A DNA stretch of 64,000 nt. Origin: Inhella proteolytica. GTDB taxonomy: Bacteria; Pseudomonadota; Gammaproteobacteria; Burkholderiales; Burkholderiaceae_C. The position numbers and the translations under genes are program-made. Location of the stretch: NCBI RefSeq assembly GCF_016093275.1, contig NZ_JAEDAK010000010.1, positions 62,001-126,000 on the forward strand. Reading direction: 5' to 3'. Under the pieces are notes generated by a model. The model made no database searches. It had not been told where the DNA came from and worked only from the letters and a program-made list of their open reading frames with translations. The first letter of the stretch is position 1. Every line of letters begins with the position of its first letter. Positions 1-7,901 of the stretch are shown piece by piece.

Positions 1-206
1 TCGCCAACGATCTGAAGGTCTACGGCGGCACCCTCGGTTTGCCCGTGGAGATCGAGTTCCGGTCCGGCACCGAGCGTCCGCTGGCCTGGTGTCCAGTCGA
101 CACCGTCAATGCCGTCGCACTGGAGCAGCGAGGCGGCATCAGCTCACGCAGACACCACGACATCCTGACTGCCGTGGGGTACTTCGACGACGAGGTGGCA
201 GCTTAG
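1..206 (+). CDS. C-terminal end of an unknown protein (partial)
   Basis: An open frame enters from the left edge (first full codon at base 3) and runs 67 codons to a TAG at 204-206. The start is outside the window. The visible tail is mixed in charge, contains a WCPVDTV segment and ends in an acidic FDDEVAA. I do not recognise the family. It reads rightward and converges on the unknown operon that ends at 360, with about 150 bases between them. It probably belongs to the same accessory element, but that is inferred from position only. Confidence 0.5.
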   Translation, partial: ANDLKVYGGTLGLPVEIEFRSGTERPLAWCPVDTVNAVALEQRGGISSRRHHDILTAVGYFDDEVAA

Positions 207-359
207 GCTCTTAGCCAGAGCCACTGCTGGTGGGCAGCGGCGCCGTGCGTCGGTGGGACTGGCAGCTCACTTGGCGCATGCATTGCGAATATCTCTTCCG
301 CGGCAGAAAAGCCCTCCACGCTCCTTGACGCGTCGGCTTCAAGGAAATCCTGTACATGC

Positions 360-1403
360 TCAATAGGCCTCGCCATCCGGCTCTGCGCTTACCAGCCAAA
401 CCCCGCAACCTGACCCCCTGTTGCGCAGCTTGATGAACACGAGTTCGCCCGCGCGCGCGGCCACAAACAGACTCCCAGGATGCCGCCGCGCAAACGCCAA
501 CGTGACCCGCCAAGACTTTTGGCGCGCAGGCTGAACTCGCGGGTGCTGCCGAAGCAGAGGCGTGGGACCGATCCAGCGCGCCAGCCAGGTGTGAGCCAGG
601 CCCTGGCGCTGTGCTTCATGCGCAAGCTGCTCGGCCGCTGGCCAGTGCCGAAGCGTGCGTCGAATGACCCGGCGGGTTCTCGGGCTCACGATCATCAAGC
701 CGGCCAGCGCCGCATCCATCATGAAGCGCAGGTCCTCCACTGCTCGATGGACCTCCCAGAGTCTCACATCAGAGAGGGACCACAGGTGCGCGCGGGTCCA
801 GGTAGAGCGCTCGGGATAGCGTCCCAGCAACTCCAGTGCGGCGGCGCGCCATTGGTTGGCGCCGGGCATGCGACAGGGATTGGCTGCCAGCACGTAGAGC
901 AGCTTGCGCCCCTGACGCAGCGCGCGCAGTCGCCCGCTTGCGTCGCCTCGGATGGGGAGTTGGTGATTCGGTCCTGCCTGACTGCTTGAGCTCAGGGCAT
1001 CGACTCCCAGGCATTGCGCGCGCCATAGCCGCCCAGCCGCAGGCAACAAGGGCAAGCGTGGCAAGTCGTCACGGGGCAGCACACGCGCATAGATCTCCTG
1101 CCCCAGCGCGGCCAGCCGCTCATTGCGGCACAGATTGAACTGAGCACCGTCCAGAACGCTGCAGCCCCAGTCCAGGCCCCGCAGGTACACGTTGAGTTGA
1201 AGCGCGTCGGCGTCGGCCAGGCGACAGCTCAAGGCCTCCTCGTCTGGCGCAAAGACCAATGCGATGCGGGCCAGGCGCGAGGCCACTGGATCCACGCGCT
1301 CTGCATCGGCCACTTGTTCCAGGAAACCTCGCAGAAGCTCAAACCCCTGGGCAGCCTCGCTCTGAGCTGCCGGATCAAGGGGCGCACCCTCGTGGTGTGG
1401 CAT
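360..1403 (-). CDS. hypothetical protein, 347 aa
   Basis: Last gene of a leftward operon of six. The ATG at 1403 lies one base after the preceding gene's stop, so translational coupling is likely. The protein is rich in Ala, Leu and Arg, mostly helical in appearance, with no signal peptide or membrane segment and no catalytic motif I recognise. The frame is long and uninterrupted and has the codon bias of its neighbours, which is why I accept it over the opposite-strand frames. The tight packing with the next four genes suggests one function carried by the integrative element. Function unknown. Confidence 0.6.
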   Translation of the reverse strand: MPHHEGAPLDPAAQSEAAQGFELLRGFLEQVADAERVDPVASRLARIALVFAPDEEALSCRLADADALQLNVYLRGLDWGCSVLDGAQFNLCRNERLAALGQEIYARVLPRDDLPRLPLLPAAGRLWRAQCLGVDALSSSSQAGPNHQLPIRGDASGRLRALRQGRKLLYVLAANPCRMPGANQWRAAALELLGRYPERSTWTRAHLWSLSDVRLWEVHRAVEDLRFMMDAALAGLMIVSPRTRRVIRRTLRHWPAAEQLAHEAQRQGLAHTWLARWIGPTPLLRQHPRVQPARQKSWRVTLAFARRHPGSLFVAARAGELVFIKLRNRGSGCGVWLVSAEPDGEAY

Positions 1404-1404
1404 G

Positions 1405-1794
1405 TCATTGCTCCTGATCTTGGCAAGCGATCTCGTCCAGACGGCTCTGCAAGCCTCGATTACGTCGCCACAGCGCGCGCACAGAGGGCGCCAATCCCAG
1501 GCGAACCGGCCGACTGCTCCGGCGCAATCGCACCGTGGTGCGGCGTTGGCCTGGATTGGGACTGGTGGGCCTGCCGGACAGCACGAGCTGCTCCGGACTC
1601 GCGCGAACCCATAGCCTCACGCCGACGGTGCCGAGATGGCCGAGCTTGGCCAGCGGCACGTCCAGAACGAGATGGCCTTGTGGCGTCTTTCGGGGGAGCA
1701 GCGTGATTGACTCTGAAGAAGACCACCAGGCGCCGCGGCTGGGCTTTCGCTTGCCGCGCTGGCGGGCCCCGTGATGCTTTTGGGAGCGAGTCAC
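1405..1794 (-). CDS. hypothetical protein, 129 aa, basic
   Basis: A small, very basic protein. Many Arg and Lys residues in the first 20 and the last 50 positions suggest nucleic-acid contact, but no domain is recognisable. Its start overlaps the stop of the upstream gene by four bases in an ATGA arrangement, and its stop is one base from the next start, so it sits inside a coupled operon. Its only support is position and an open frame. Several opposite-strand frames cover the same bases, so the call is moderate. Confidence 0.5.
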   Translation of the reverse strand: MTRSQKHHGARQRGKRKPSRGAWWSSSESITLLPRKTPQGHLVLDVPLAKLGHLGTVGVRLWVRASPEQLVLSGRPTSPNPGQRRTTVRLRRSSRPVRLGLAPSVRALWRRNRGLQSRLDEIACQDQEQ

Positions 1795-2210
1795 TGCAGG
1801 CTCCGGCGCACCAAGGCGATCGCAAACGCGGCACGCAGCTGCAGAACGGCTTCAGCTTCTGGCCAACTGCGCACGGTCGCCTCGGACGGCAAGGTGAGCA
1901 CGAGGTCCGCCCCCACATAGTCCAGCGTACAGACCACGGCGCCCTGCGAGCCGTCCATGGCCCAGGCGTAGGTGTCGGTGTCCAGGAGCGCATTGCGAAG
2001 GTCTGCGGGCAACTGCGCGTACCGCAGGCCCTCCACAAGCAGGGTGCGTCCGACGGCGCTGACCCGAATGCCCGCACTGCGCAAGCGCCAGCACAGGTCT
2101 TCCAGCCGCAGCCATGCGTCCAAGGGCGACGCAGTCGGGCAGAGCAGGGCAGGGCGCCGGGGAGTAGGGGCCTGCGTGGGGCGCAGAGGCAAATGAAGCT
2201 GTGCGGTCAT
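1791..2210 (-). CDS. hypothetical protein, 139 aa
   Basis: Soluble protein of 139 residues with a proline-rich first 25 residues, then an alternating helix and strand pattern ending in a basic helix. No signal peptide, membrane segment or known motif. Its stop overlaps the next start by four bases. Upstream is a gap of about 140 bases before the BPSL0761-like gene, the only sizeable break in this operon, so a promoter could lie there. Function unknown; the case rests on operon position and an uninterrupted frame. Confidence 0.55.
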   Translation of the reverse strand: MTAQLHLPLRPTQAPTPRRPALLCPTASPLDAWLRLEDLCWRLRSAGIRVSAVGRTLLVEGLRYAQLPADLRNALLDTDTYAWAMDGSQGAVVCTLDYVGADLVLTLPSEATVRSWPEAEAVLQLRAAFAIALVRRSLQ

Positions 2211-2348
2211 CAGAGGTCTCCGTCGTCAATGCCTGCGAAGGGCAGTCAGGCGCCTGCGCGGCATTGCAAGGTCAGGTGGTTTGGCGACAAGCCAGGGGCC
2301 GCACCTTCCCGGCGCGCCGTCCTGACCCGTCGGTGGCGTTTGTCCGTG

Positions 2349-2735
2349 TCAGATGAGACCCATGAAGGTCACCCGCCAGACTCGGTCCGGCTCTTCGATG
2401 CGGGGTCGCTGCGGCAGCTGCCACGTCTGCGGGAAGTGCCGCTCCGCCCACACCGCTTGATCTCGCAGGGCGGGCGAAACCCGGTTCTGCACAAGGATGT
2501 CGATCACGCGGCGGGCGTACATCAGCGCGTCGCCCCAGGCGTTGACTCGCTCGGCTTCCAGGCCCAACGCGTTCGCGTTCAGCTCTGCTGCCAGCTCGTC
2601 CTCGCTCGGGTACGACTCCAGCGAAGTGGCGGACCAGGCGCGGAGATGCATCGGCATGGCCGGGTCGGCCACTACGGCCTCTAGCAAGGGCCGGGTGCCG
2701 CGTATGGCGCGGAGGTATTCGTGCGGAATGGTCAT
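2349..2735 (-). CDS. BPSL0761 family-like protein, 128 aa
   Basis: The first 60 residues look like the small betaproteobacterial family named after Burkholderia BPSL0761: an MTIPHEYLRAIRGTR start, then Leu-rich helices, then a residue run with YPSEDEL. I recognise the resemblance from the family pattern; no alignment was run. The second half, with WAERHFPQTWQLP, is longer than I recall for that family. The start overlaps the upstream stop by four bases (ATGA), so it is coupled to the YggL-like gene before it. The family has no established biochemical role. Confidence 0.6.
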   Translation of the reverse strand: MTIPHEYLRAIRGTRPLLEAVVADPAMPMHLRAWSATSLESYPSEDELAAELNANALGLEAERVNAWGDALMYARRVIDILVQNRVSPALRDQAVWAERHFPQTWQLPQRPRIEEPDRVWRVTFMGLI

Positions 2736-3181
2736 GCAAATAACTCCCGGTTGGGTTCATCCACAAAGCCGCCGAGGATCTCGGCGTAAAGCTCGGGCTT
2801 GATGCGGCCGATCCGATACAGCAGGCCCACACCCAGGGTCGCCAGGTCCCAGCGACCCACGCGCATCACCTTGCTGGTCACTGGAATCCTTGTGGCGTCA
2901 TCCGTGAATTCGGTGACATCGATTCGGGCAACCGTGGTGCGCAGCAGCAGCCAGTCCACCAGATCGATCTGGTCGGCGAGCGTCAGCTCCCGCTCCGTCC
3001 CTCGGATGTACAGGTGGCGTTGGGTACCGCCGTCGATCCGCAGACCCACCTGTGCCAGGTGGTCCTCCAAGTCCCGCATCAGGTGCCGCTCGGCACGCTC
3101 TCCCATGCCTGGGGAGGGCGTGAAGGCGAGCCAGAAGCCCTGGCCTGTCGCCGGGTCGAACGCACGGGCTTTACTGACCAT
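2732..3181 (-). CDS. YggL/DUF469-like protein, 149 aa
   Basis: I chose the ATG at 3181 because the longer frame upstream runs through the neighbouring gene. The middle of the protein has a GLRIDGG stretch, then LTLADQIDLVDWLL, then VARIDVTEF. This order resembles the second half of the YggL (DUF469) fold: Gly-rich strand, a helix ending in WL, then a closing strand. YggL is a 50S ribosome-associated protein; whether this distant relative binds ribosomes is unknown. The gene upstream has the same pattern, so the two may be paralogues. It overlaps that gene by 11 bases and the BPSL0761-like gene by four. Confidence 0.5.
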   Translation of the reverse strand: MVSKARAFDPATGQGFWLAFTPSPGMGERAERHLMRDLEDHLAQVGLRIDGGTQRHLYIRGTERELTLADQIDLVDWLLLRTTVARIDVTEFTDDATRIPVTSKVMRVGRWDLATLGVGLLYRIGRIKPELYAEILGGFVDEPNRELFA

Positions 3182-3641
3182 GGGATGCCTCCGCCGTGTC
3201 TTGGCTGCCCGAGCTTGCGGGCTGTGCCTGTGGCGTGTGACGACACGCACCAGCTGCCCGGCCGCTTTCGGCTTGGTCCTGAGGCTCGGACCGGCGGGTG
3301 CACACCACCGAGCAGAAGCGCGAGGTGGGCGTCGCTCGGCGCACATGAATGAACTGCACCTCCGGTTGGGCACACAGCCAGCCCAGTACCGCACCGCGGT
3401 CGTCGCTGGTCAGCGGCGCCTGACTGGGCGCAATGAAGGTGGTGCCCGGCGTGAAGTGAACCTGCATTCCACGGGTGGCCGCAAAGTCTGCAAAGGCCGT
3501 CCGATAGCGCTGCTGCTCAGAGGCGCTCAGCGCGCTGGTCAGGATCGTGAGCTTCCACACCGTGGGGTCTGCAAGCAGACGGGCCAAATGAGAGCGAGGC
3601 TGTGTGCGGCCCCTTTGGGCCGAGGCAGTAAATCGGTGCAT
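3171..3641 (-). CDS. YggL-like paralogue, 156 aa
   Basis: First gene of the leftward operon. The ATG at 3641 has a GGAG ribosome-binding site five bases upstream, which favours it over the longer frame reaching 3782. Residues about 50-110 contain FTPGTTFIAP, LTSDDRGAVLGWL and VQFIHV. These line up by eye with the same elements in the next gene, so tandem duplication is plausible. The last 45 residues are Gln-, Ser- and Arg-rich and look disordered. The stop lies 11 bases inside the next gene. No catalytic motif is visible and the function is unknown. Confidence 0.5.
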   Translation of the reverse strand: MHRFTASAQRGRTQPRSHLARLLADPTVWKLTILTSALSASEQQRYRTAFADFAATRGMQVHFTPGTTFIAPSQAPLTSDDRGAVLGWLCAQPEVQFIHVRRATPTSRFCSVVCTRRSEPQDQAESGRAAGACRHTPQAQPASSGSQDTAEASHGQ

Positions 3642-3876
3642 GGGTTCTCCAGAGGAAGAGAGCGGAAGACAGCGGACAGGACTCAGCGAAAAGGAGTCAG
3701 CGGAAAGGGCAGGGCCGTGCGCACGTCGGTTCGACAGGCATGCGCTCGCCCTCACGACCGTCCGTACGGTCATGTCGATCAAGAAGGTCGTGGCGGTTGG
3801 AGTAGGGCGGCGAAGCCCATGACCGAGCAGCAGTCAGGCCAAGGCGCAAGGCGCGCTCAGCCTGGCTTGCGGTCGG

Positions 3877-5145
3877 TCAGGCTGCGAGCCGCATCAAGTG
3901 GGGCGGAGGCTGCGCATCGCGGCCGTCGTTCTTGTCCTTGGGCGTGAAGGCCTGGGTCAGCAGGCGGTCAAAGGCAGAGCCATCACGTCGCGTCAGGTTT
4001 GGCACGAAGCGGCTGTAGACGCGGAACAGCATCTCGGTGGAGGCGTGGCCCAGCTGGCGCGCGATCCACTCTGGGGTTTCACCGGCGGCGAGCCAGAGCG
4101 TGGCGGCGGTGTGACGCGTTTGGTAAGGGCGACGCAACTCCAGGCCCAGGTGCCGCAGCAGGGGGTACCAGACACGCTTGGTGAAATTGATGGTGTCCAG
4201 CGGCTCGCCCTTGAGGTTGCAGAACACGTAGTCGCGGTTCCCGGTGGCCCGTCGCTGAGCACGGAGTGCTTCGAACACCACCTCGCTCATCACGATGTCG
4301 CGCTGGGACGCGTCGGTCTTGGTGTACTCCTCCTCGCCGCCCACGATGGTTTCTCGCACGAGGATCAGGCGGCGCTCGAAGTCGACGTACTTCCACTTGA
4401 GGCCGTGGATCTCGCCGGAGCGCATGCCGGTGAAGAACCGCACCGTCAGGTAGTTCCGGTAGTCCGGCCGGATGGTTTGCAGCAGGCGTTGGACTTCAGG
4501 CAGGCTGAAAGGGGCCACATCGGACTTTGGGACCTTGAGGGGCCGCAATCGCCCCATGGGCATCGTGAACTCGTAGCGGTCCGCGGCTTCCTGCAGGATC
4601 TGGCGCAGGATCAGCATGATGGTGTTGATCCGAGCGGGTGAGAGCTTGGTGCCTTCGCGCCGGCCGCGCAGGCTGGCGAGGTGGGCGCGGAACTCGAGGA
4701 TCTCGGCGCGGGTGATGGCCGAGACCGCGTGCCTGCCGAAGCGTGGCAGCAAGTGCTGCTCGAGGATGCCGTGGACCGTTGCCTCGTAGGTCTTGCGCCA
4801 GCCGACCTTGAATTCTGAGAACCATTGCTCGGCGAACGCGATGAAAGCCGGAGCAGTAACGAGCAGATGGGTCTCTGTGAAAGACGACTTTTGCCGCACT
4901 GGTGCGACGGGGGCTATTGCTGCCGTCGAAGCAACGGATGTGGTCTCGCTTGCCAACCCAAATGCCACCAAAACGTCCTGAATGCACTCACCGGCTTTGA
5001 TGGCTCGGTCAATGTGTTGTGCTGGTGCGGCGAGCCGCGCATGGTTGGCTGGAGTGTCAGCCAGCCCGGTATAGACGCGCTGCCGCTCTCCATTTGCCCT
5101 GTAGTCGATGAAGAGCTTTCCCCGTGAAGTTCGGATGGATGCCAT
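3877..5145 (-). CDS. tyrosine recombinase (phage-type integrase)
   Basis: Site-specific recombinase that would integrate and excise the element. The first 60 residues resemble the Arm-DNA-binding domain of phage integrases. A SAM-like core-binding domain follows (about 100-200), then the catalytic domain. Visible catalytic residues are Arg242 in GMRSGEIHGL, Arg344 in YQTRHTAA (Tyr replaces the usual His three residues earlier, a common variant), a LGH box near 367 and the nucleophile Tyr377 in RVYSRF. All look intact and 422 residues is a normal length. It lies seven bases after an AlpA-like gene, the usual pairing. The tRNA-Thr gene at 15.13 kb is the likely target, though the other junction is not in view. 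Confidence 0.9.
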   Translation of the reverse strand: MASIRTSRGKLFIDYRANGERQRVYTGLADTPANHARLAAPAQHIDRAIKAGECIQDVLVAFGLASETTSVASTAAIAPVAPVRQKSSFTETHLLVTAPAFIAFAEQWFSEFKVGWRKTYEATVHGILEQHLLPRFGRHAVSAITRAEILEFRAHLASLRGRREGTKLSPARINTIMLILRQILQEAADRYEFTMPMGRLRPLKVPKSDVAPFSLPEVQRLLQTIRPDYRNYLTVRFFTGMRSGEIHGLKWKYVDFERRLILVRETIVGGEEEYTKTDASQRDIVMSEVVFEALRAQRRATGNRDYVFCNLKGEPLDTINFTKRVWYPLLRHLGLELRRPYQTRHTAATLWLAAGETPEWIARQLGHASTEMLFRVYSRFVPNLTRRDGSAFDRLLTQAFTPKDKNDGRDAQPPPHLMRLAA

Positions 5146-5152
5146 CGATGCC

Positions 5153-5374
5153 TCACGTGGGCAGGTTCAGTTTGGCGGCAGACGCGGCACCACCGCTACG
5201 CATGACTTGCTCAACCGCCTCCCAGATATAGAGCACCTTCCGCCGACCGAAAGGGCGCAGGTAGTGCACTCCTTCAAGCAACACCGAGTCCTTCAAGCAG
5301 TTGTTGATGACATTTGGCTTGTACTTGATGCGCTCGGCCAGCTCTTTGGCCGTGAGGTACGTCGTTGCTTCCAT
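5153..5374 (-). CDS. AlpA/excisionase-like helix-turn-helix protein
   Basis: Small DNA-binding protein of 73 residues. It begins TTYLTAKELAERIKY, continues through an NNCLKD helix, and ends in a VLYIWEAVEQV helix. This is the layout of winged-helix AlpA/excisionase proteins, which direct the partner recombinase toward excision or control its transcription. I chose the ATG at 5374 because AAGGAG sits eight bases upstream; the longer GTG start at 5401 has no such site. It is the first gene of a two-gene unit with the integrase and is divergent from the XRE gene. Whether it is a true recombination directionality factor or a repressor cannot be told from sequence. Confidence 0.7.
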   Translation of the reverse strand: MEATTYLTAKELAERIKYKPNVINNCLKDSVLLEGVHYLRPFGRRKVLYIWEAVEQVMRSGGAASAAKLNLPT

Positions 5375-5486
5375 GCGGTAGGCTCCTTCGGGCGAATACA
5401 CTCTCGGTAGAGCATTAGGTCTCTAATAAGAGAGAAATGATCTTCTGAGGAGCATTGTTGTCCACGGGAAGTTCCTGTGCAAGTTG

Positions 5487-5509
5487 TTTTGATCTTTGTA
5501 GGATCAAAA
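5487..5509. promoter_or_regulatory. perfect 23-bp palindromic operator candidate
   Basis: An 8-bp arm at 5487-5494 (TTTTGATC), a 7-bp spacer, and its exact reverse complement at 5502-5509. It ends 16 bases before the XRE start codon, in the divergent region with the AlpA-like gene. Centre-to-centre arm distance is about 15 bp. Dimers of XRE regulators commonly bind such sites, so autoregulation is a reasonable inference. The local bases are AT-rich compared with the surroundings. Confidence 0.55.
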
Positions 5510-5525
5510 AAGTCCATACAAGAGC

Positions 5526-5777
5526 ATGATTCGTTGTCACTTGTCCACGCTCCTAGGTGAGCGCAAGCTCAAGATTGCAGACGTCGCGAGAGACACTGGT
5601 GTCAATCGAGGCACGTTGACGCGCATGTACCAAGAGACGGCGGAGCGGTTTGATTCAGAAGTGTTGGACGTGCTTTGCGCCTACTTCCAGATAGAACTTC
5701 AGGCGCTCATTTCCTACATGCCTGATGAGGAACTCAAAGGTCAGTACCGGCCGTTGGGGCCGCGTCGACAGAGCTGA
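5526..5777 (+). CDS. XRE-type (Cro/CI-like) transcriptional regulator
   Basis: An 83-residue protein that is almost entirely one helix-turn-helix domain. LSTLLGERKLKIADVARDTG is helices 1-2, NRGTLTRMY is the recognition helix, and ALISYMPDEE is the last helix. This is the pattern of the small HTH_XRE/HTH_26 proteins of mobile elements. It faces away from the AlpA-like and integrase genes, so it probably represses that pair and itself through the palindrome just upstream. No strong ribosome-binding site is visible before the ATG. It could also control the defence operon on its far side, but that operon reads toward it from 9.0 kb. Confidence 0.8.
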   Translation: MIRCHLSTLLGERKLKIADVARDTGVNRGTLTRMYQETAERFDSEVLDVLCAYFQIELQALISYMPDEELKGQYRPLGPRRQS

Positions 5778-6021
5778 TTTGCGGCTCACCAGCGTTTGCC
5801 GCCGGCGTGCAGGGATTCGCCACCCCTGTTGAATCAAGCTTGGAGGGGCGCGTGCCCCTCATGGAGGCCGCTCCGATTCAACGCGAAGGGGCTGCGTGAG
5901 GAAGAGACCGCTCTGCAGCGATTGCAGGCGGTCGAGGTCATCTCTCTGGCTGGCCGCTGACGGTCAAGAAGCGAGCACTGACCTTTGGCCGCCTCTGGGC
6001 AACTCAAAGCCGCCCTGCGCG

Positions 6022-6915
6022 TCACCAGGTGTTCCACAGGTCAGCTGCAGCGTCGACGAAGGTATCGCAGTTGGCTTGGTTCCAGCACACGTGGTGACCG
6101 TCCCGGAGCAAGTAGTACTGCTCGTTGGCGCAGACAAGCTCCTTCTTGACGGCTTCGTTCCGGTACCAGTTGATCGCATTGGCGACGCAAGTTTGGTAGT
6201 CGGTATGGAACTTCCCGCTCGGGACGTTGTAGAGCAGTCCCTCAAGGTAGTACGACGGCGCTATCCCCTTGGCGATCACCCCGTCGTCGACCAACCGGCT
6301 CCTCATGTTCTTGAAGATTCGCGCGACCGGCTTGAACCACTTGGACGTGTCCTTATGCTTCTGCGTCAGATTGGCGGAATGTTGTCGCGGGTAGTTCGCG
6401 ATGTGTTCGCCCTTGGCGTTGTAGAAGCAAATGCCCTCGATGAACTCTGAGGCGCTGATCGACTTGAACTTTGTGTATCGGCGGAATTGGATAGCCGAGA
6501 TCACATCGGCCTTGCGCCGGGATCCGCTGGCGTCGATGGCAATGGCCTTGTCCCCAACATCAACAGCTTTGCCGTACTGGTCGACCAGCACACTGACCAC
6601 GTCAGCCTTGAACTCCACGTGTGTGTACGTGGCGTCGTCAAAGGCTTCCTGGTAGGCCGCTTTGTCTTCCTCGGAGAGCTGATCGATGTCCCTCTGAAAG
6701 CAGTCATTGAGGCAGATGACGATGTCGACATCGCTCTCGGCATAGATGTTGGTGTCGTTGCCGTAAGAGCCCTGCAGAAAGACCTTGAAGTTCTTGGCGG
6801 CGTAGGGCGTGTCGCTGTCCTCTAGGACGTCCTTAATGCTCTTGTACGTGGCTGACGACTGCGCGATGGACCCTTGGTGCGACCACGTGTCGAGCTGGGA
6901 TTCAGGGATGGCCAT
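6022..6915 (-). CDS. CD-NTase-like nucleotidyltransferase (second of two)
   Basis: A 297-residue protein of the CD-NTase/OAS-like fold. [10 protein letters not shown] gives the Gly49-Ser50 nucleotide-binding turn, SDVDIVI the metal-binding Asp62 and Asp64, and KADV the third carboxylate Asp137; all are intact. Such enzymes make cyclic oligonucleotides when phage is sensed and thereby switch on an effector. The start is 13 bases after the capV stop with no good ribosome-binding site, so translation is probably coupled. It belongs to a clearly different subfamily from the CD-NTase at the head of the operon. Which of the two feeds CapV, or whether one makes a different nucleotide or is regulatory, cannot be read from sequence. 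Confidence 0.8.
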   Translation of the reverse strand: MAIPESQLDTWSHQGSIAQSSATYKSIKDVLEDSDTPYAAKNFKVFLQGSYGNDTNIYAESDVDIVICLNDCFQRDIDQLSEEDKAAYQEAFDDATYTHVEFKADVVSVLVDQYGKAVDVGDKAIAIDASGSRRKADVISAIQFRRYTKFKSISASEFIEGICFYNAKGEHIANYPRQHSANLTQKHKDTSKWFKPVARIFKNMRSRLVDDGVIAKGIAPSYYLEGLLYNVPSGKFHTDYQTCVANAINWYRNEAVKKELVCANEQYYLLRDGHHVCWNQANCDTFVDAAADLWNTW

Positions 6916-6928
6916 GGACTAAGGGGTT

Positions 6929-7873
6929 TCAGAGCAGGAATGCGGCGAGTTGCTTCTCGTGCGCCGAGAAGGACTCACGGCCGCGCGTGAACAGCACGTT
7001 CAACTTGCTGACGTCGTGTTCCAGCAGGTCTGTAGCCAGGGCCGGCTCCGTGTAGGTAACGCTGATGCGGACGGTGGGAACGTCGTGGAACAGCACCTGA
7101 CGCAACTGATCCATTGACTGGGTGTTGATCTCAAGCGTCTTCTGCAGCAGCTCGACGCCGTAGAGGAAGTTCTTGGCGAACCACATGCTGAGCTTCTTGG
7201 GCTCCGGATAGACGCCGCAGCCGACGCTGACGATGCGGATGTCCTCGCGCGCCCGCTTGAGCGCGTGGACGGCGTCTGCGATGGCGTACAAGGTCGGGTT
7301 GTTGGCGCAGTACCCACCGTCGATCAACTCGATCTCCTCGCCCGTGGAAGTCTTGACCCTTGTCCGCTCGAAGAATGGGTAGGCAGAGCACGAAGCCTGG
7401 ACCGCTTCGGCGATCCGAACGCCGAAGCCAGGCACGAAAGAGGCAGCGCGCCCATGCGCCTGGTCGACGCTACCCTTGAAGATCATTGGCCGTTCGCTCT
7501 GCCAATTCGCGGCGACGATTCCGACGCGGGTTTTGACGTCGGTGAACGCGGCGTCGAGAAAAACCTCGCTAGCTAGCTTTTTGAGCGCAGCGGTGCGCGT
7601 CGCTCGCGTACGGTTGGACATCACCTTGGGCACATGCTCGCGATAGAGCGCGAGGATTTCCTCGACCGATTTGCCCAGCGCGATCAGTGCCGCGATGATG
7701 GACCCGGTGCTGGTTCCGAAGATCAGATCGAACTTCTCATGAAGTGGGCAGCCGCCCATGGCCTCGATCTCTTTGAGCACGCCCAAGGTATAGAAGCCTT
7801 TGGCGCCGCCTCCATCCAACGACAGAACCCGCAGTGGCTTTACCTGCACGCCTGCAGTATCTAGGTTCGGCAT
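6929..7873 (-). CDS. capV: CapV, patatin-like phospholipase effector
   Basis: Patatin-fold lipase expected to degrade membrane phospholipid once bound by a cyclic dinucleotide, killing the infected cell. The N-terminus has the oxyanion loop LDGGGAKG (residues 19-26), then FGTSTGS with nucleophile Ser55, and ELIDGGY with catalytic Asp185; the Ser-Asp dyad is complete. I took the ATG at 7873 because GAGAGGGAG lies just upstream; a GTG at 7900 would add nine residues. It lies between two CD-NTase-like genes in one leftward operon with almost no intergenic space. The C-terminal third, which senses nucleotide in known CapV proteins, shows no recognisable separate domain. Confidence 0.88.
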   Translation of the reverse strand: MPNLDTAGVQVKPLRVLSLDGGGAKGFYTLGVLKEIEAMGGCPLHEKFDLIFGTSTGSIIAALIALGKSVEEILALYREHVPKVMSNRTRATRTAALKKLASEVFLDAAFTDVKTRVGIVAANWQSERPMIFKGSVDQAHGRAASFVPGFGVRIAEAVQASCSAYPFFERTRVKTSTGEEIELIDGGYCANNPTLYAIADAVHALKRAREDIRIVSVGCGVYPEPKKLSMWFAKNFLYGVELLQKTLEINTQSMDQLRQVLFHDVPTVRISVTYTEPALATDLLEHDVSKLNVLFTRGRESFSAHEKQLAAFLL

Positions 7874-7901
7874 CGCTCCCTCTCTCTGTGTCGCCGCCAC
7901 G

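Noticed and set aside
5843..5860. Hairpin GAGGGGC-GCGT-GCCCCTC after the XRE gene
   Set aside because: A good seven-base stem but no T-run on either strand, so I do not call it a terminator.
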